NCBI GenBank assembly: GCA_021730835.1
Contig: JAKFYP010000135.1
Span: 1-6,597 of the forward strand
Origin: Alphaproteobacteria bacterium
Lineage (GTDB): Bacteria > Pseudomonadota > Alphaproteobacteria > Rickettsiales > UBA998
DNA: 6,597 nucleotides
Reading direction: 5' to 3'
Made by a program: the position numbers and the translations under genes. The notes under the pieces were generated by a model. It ran no database searches, was not told where the DNA came from, and was given only the letters and a program-made list of their open reading frames with translations. Position 1 is the stretch's first letter, and every line of letters starts with the position of its first letter. Below are positions 6,482 to 6,597 of the stretch, in pieces.

Positions 6482-6597
6482 GGGAGAACTTTTAGAAGAA
6501 TGGCATTTTATTTCTTTAGAAAAGATATTTATTGAAAATAGAATTTATCACGATATAGAACAATGTGAAACCTGGGAGGATGTTATTGCTACTATTC
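6456..6597 (+). pseudogene. protein-like open frame lacking a start, running off the window
   Basis: One forward frame stays open from 6456 to the end of the window (47 codons) and reads like protein after the SNF2 stop: from 6483, GELLEEWHFISLEKIFIENR and then an acidic stretch ending CETWEDVIATI. It contains no ATG, GTG or TTG. A GGGAG right after the SNF2 stop (6482-6486) could be a ribosome binding site. The nearest ATG (6500) is in another frame and gives only 11 residues before TGA 6533-6535. Removing one G from the GG at 6502-6503 would join that ATG to the open frame. It is therefore either a frameshifted or 5'-truncated gene, a sequencing error, or a gene with an unusual start. The C-terminal domain of a transposase is a weak guess only. 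G+C is 34 of 116 bases after 6481, far below the SNF2 gene. Confidence 0.35.

Noticed and set aside
6500..6535. Eleven-residue ORF starting at ATG 6500
   Set aside because: It is too short, and the adjacent frame reads more like protein. It is kept only as evidence for a possible frameshift.

Overview
The window looks like a stretch of a proteobacterial chromosome or integrated element. An alphaproteobacterium, possibly related to Rickettsiales, is the best guess. That rests on two adjacent, non-identical VirB6/TrbL genes followed by a very small VirB7-like lipoprotein gene, an arrangement familiar from vir/rvh-type type IV secretion systems (T4SS). No rRNA, tRNA or housekeeping marker is present, so the lineage is an inference.

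Layout, all on the + strand. (1) Positions 20-3144 hold a tight T4SS block: virB6-like gene 1 (20-1510), virB6-like gene 2 (1507-2961, overlapping the first by 4 bases) and a 54-residue lipoprotein (2980-3144). The two VirB6 proteins would form inner-membrane channel components. The lipoprotein is a candidate VirB7, which in known systems stabilises VirB9 in the outer-membrane core. The order B6-B6-B7 matches the canonical virB order, but the expected virB8 does not follow. (2) Positions 3122-3373 carry a GC-rich, weakly supported small reading frame. (3) Near 3380 base composition drops from about 63% to about 40% G+C, where an orphan small membrane protein (3431-3727) begins. (4) Positions 3728-3835 are a non-coding spacer with a perfect GC-rich inverted repeat and a second partial copy of its right arm. 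The hairpin recalls the ends of IS200/IS605-type elements. (5) Positions 3836-6481 encode a complete 881-residue SNF2-family ATPase. It has all the helicase motifs and, ahead of them, a region resembling the bacterial SNF2-associated domain. (6) From 6482 to the end the DNA is very AT-rich (34 of 116 bases G/C). It has a protein-like open frame without a usable start codon and running off the window.

The T4SS genes very probably act together. The SNF2 gene has no evident functional link to them. The hairpin spacer, the composition step and the loss of canonical virB order suggest the window crosses a boundary between modules. I find no clear novel system. The most useful leads are the unannotated-size VirB7-like lipoprotein, the module boundary with its hairpin repeats, and the apparently broken or startless gene at the right edge.
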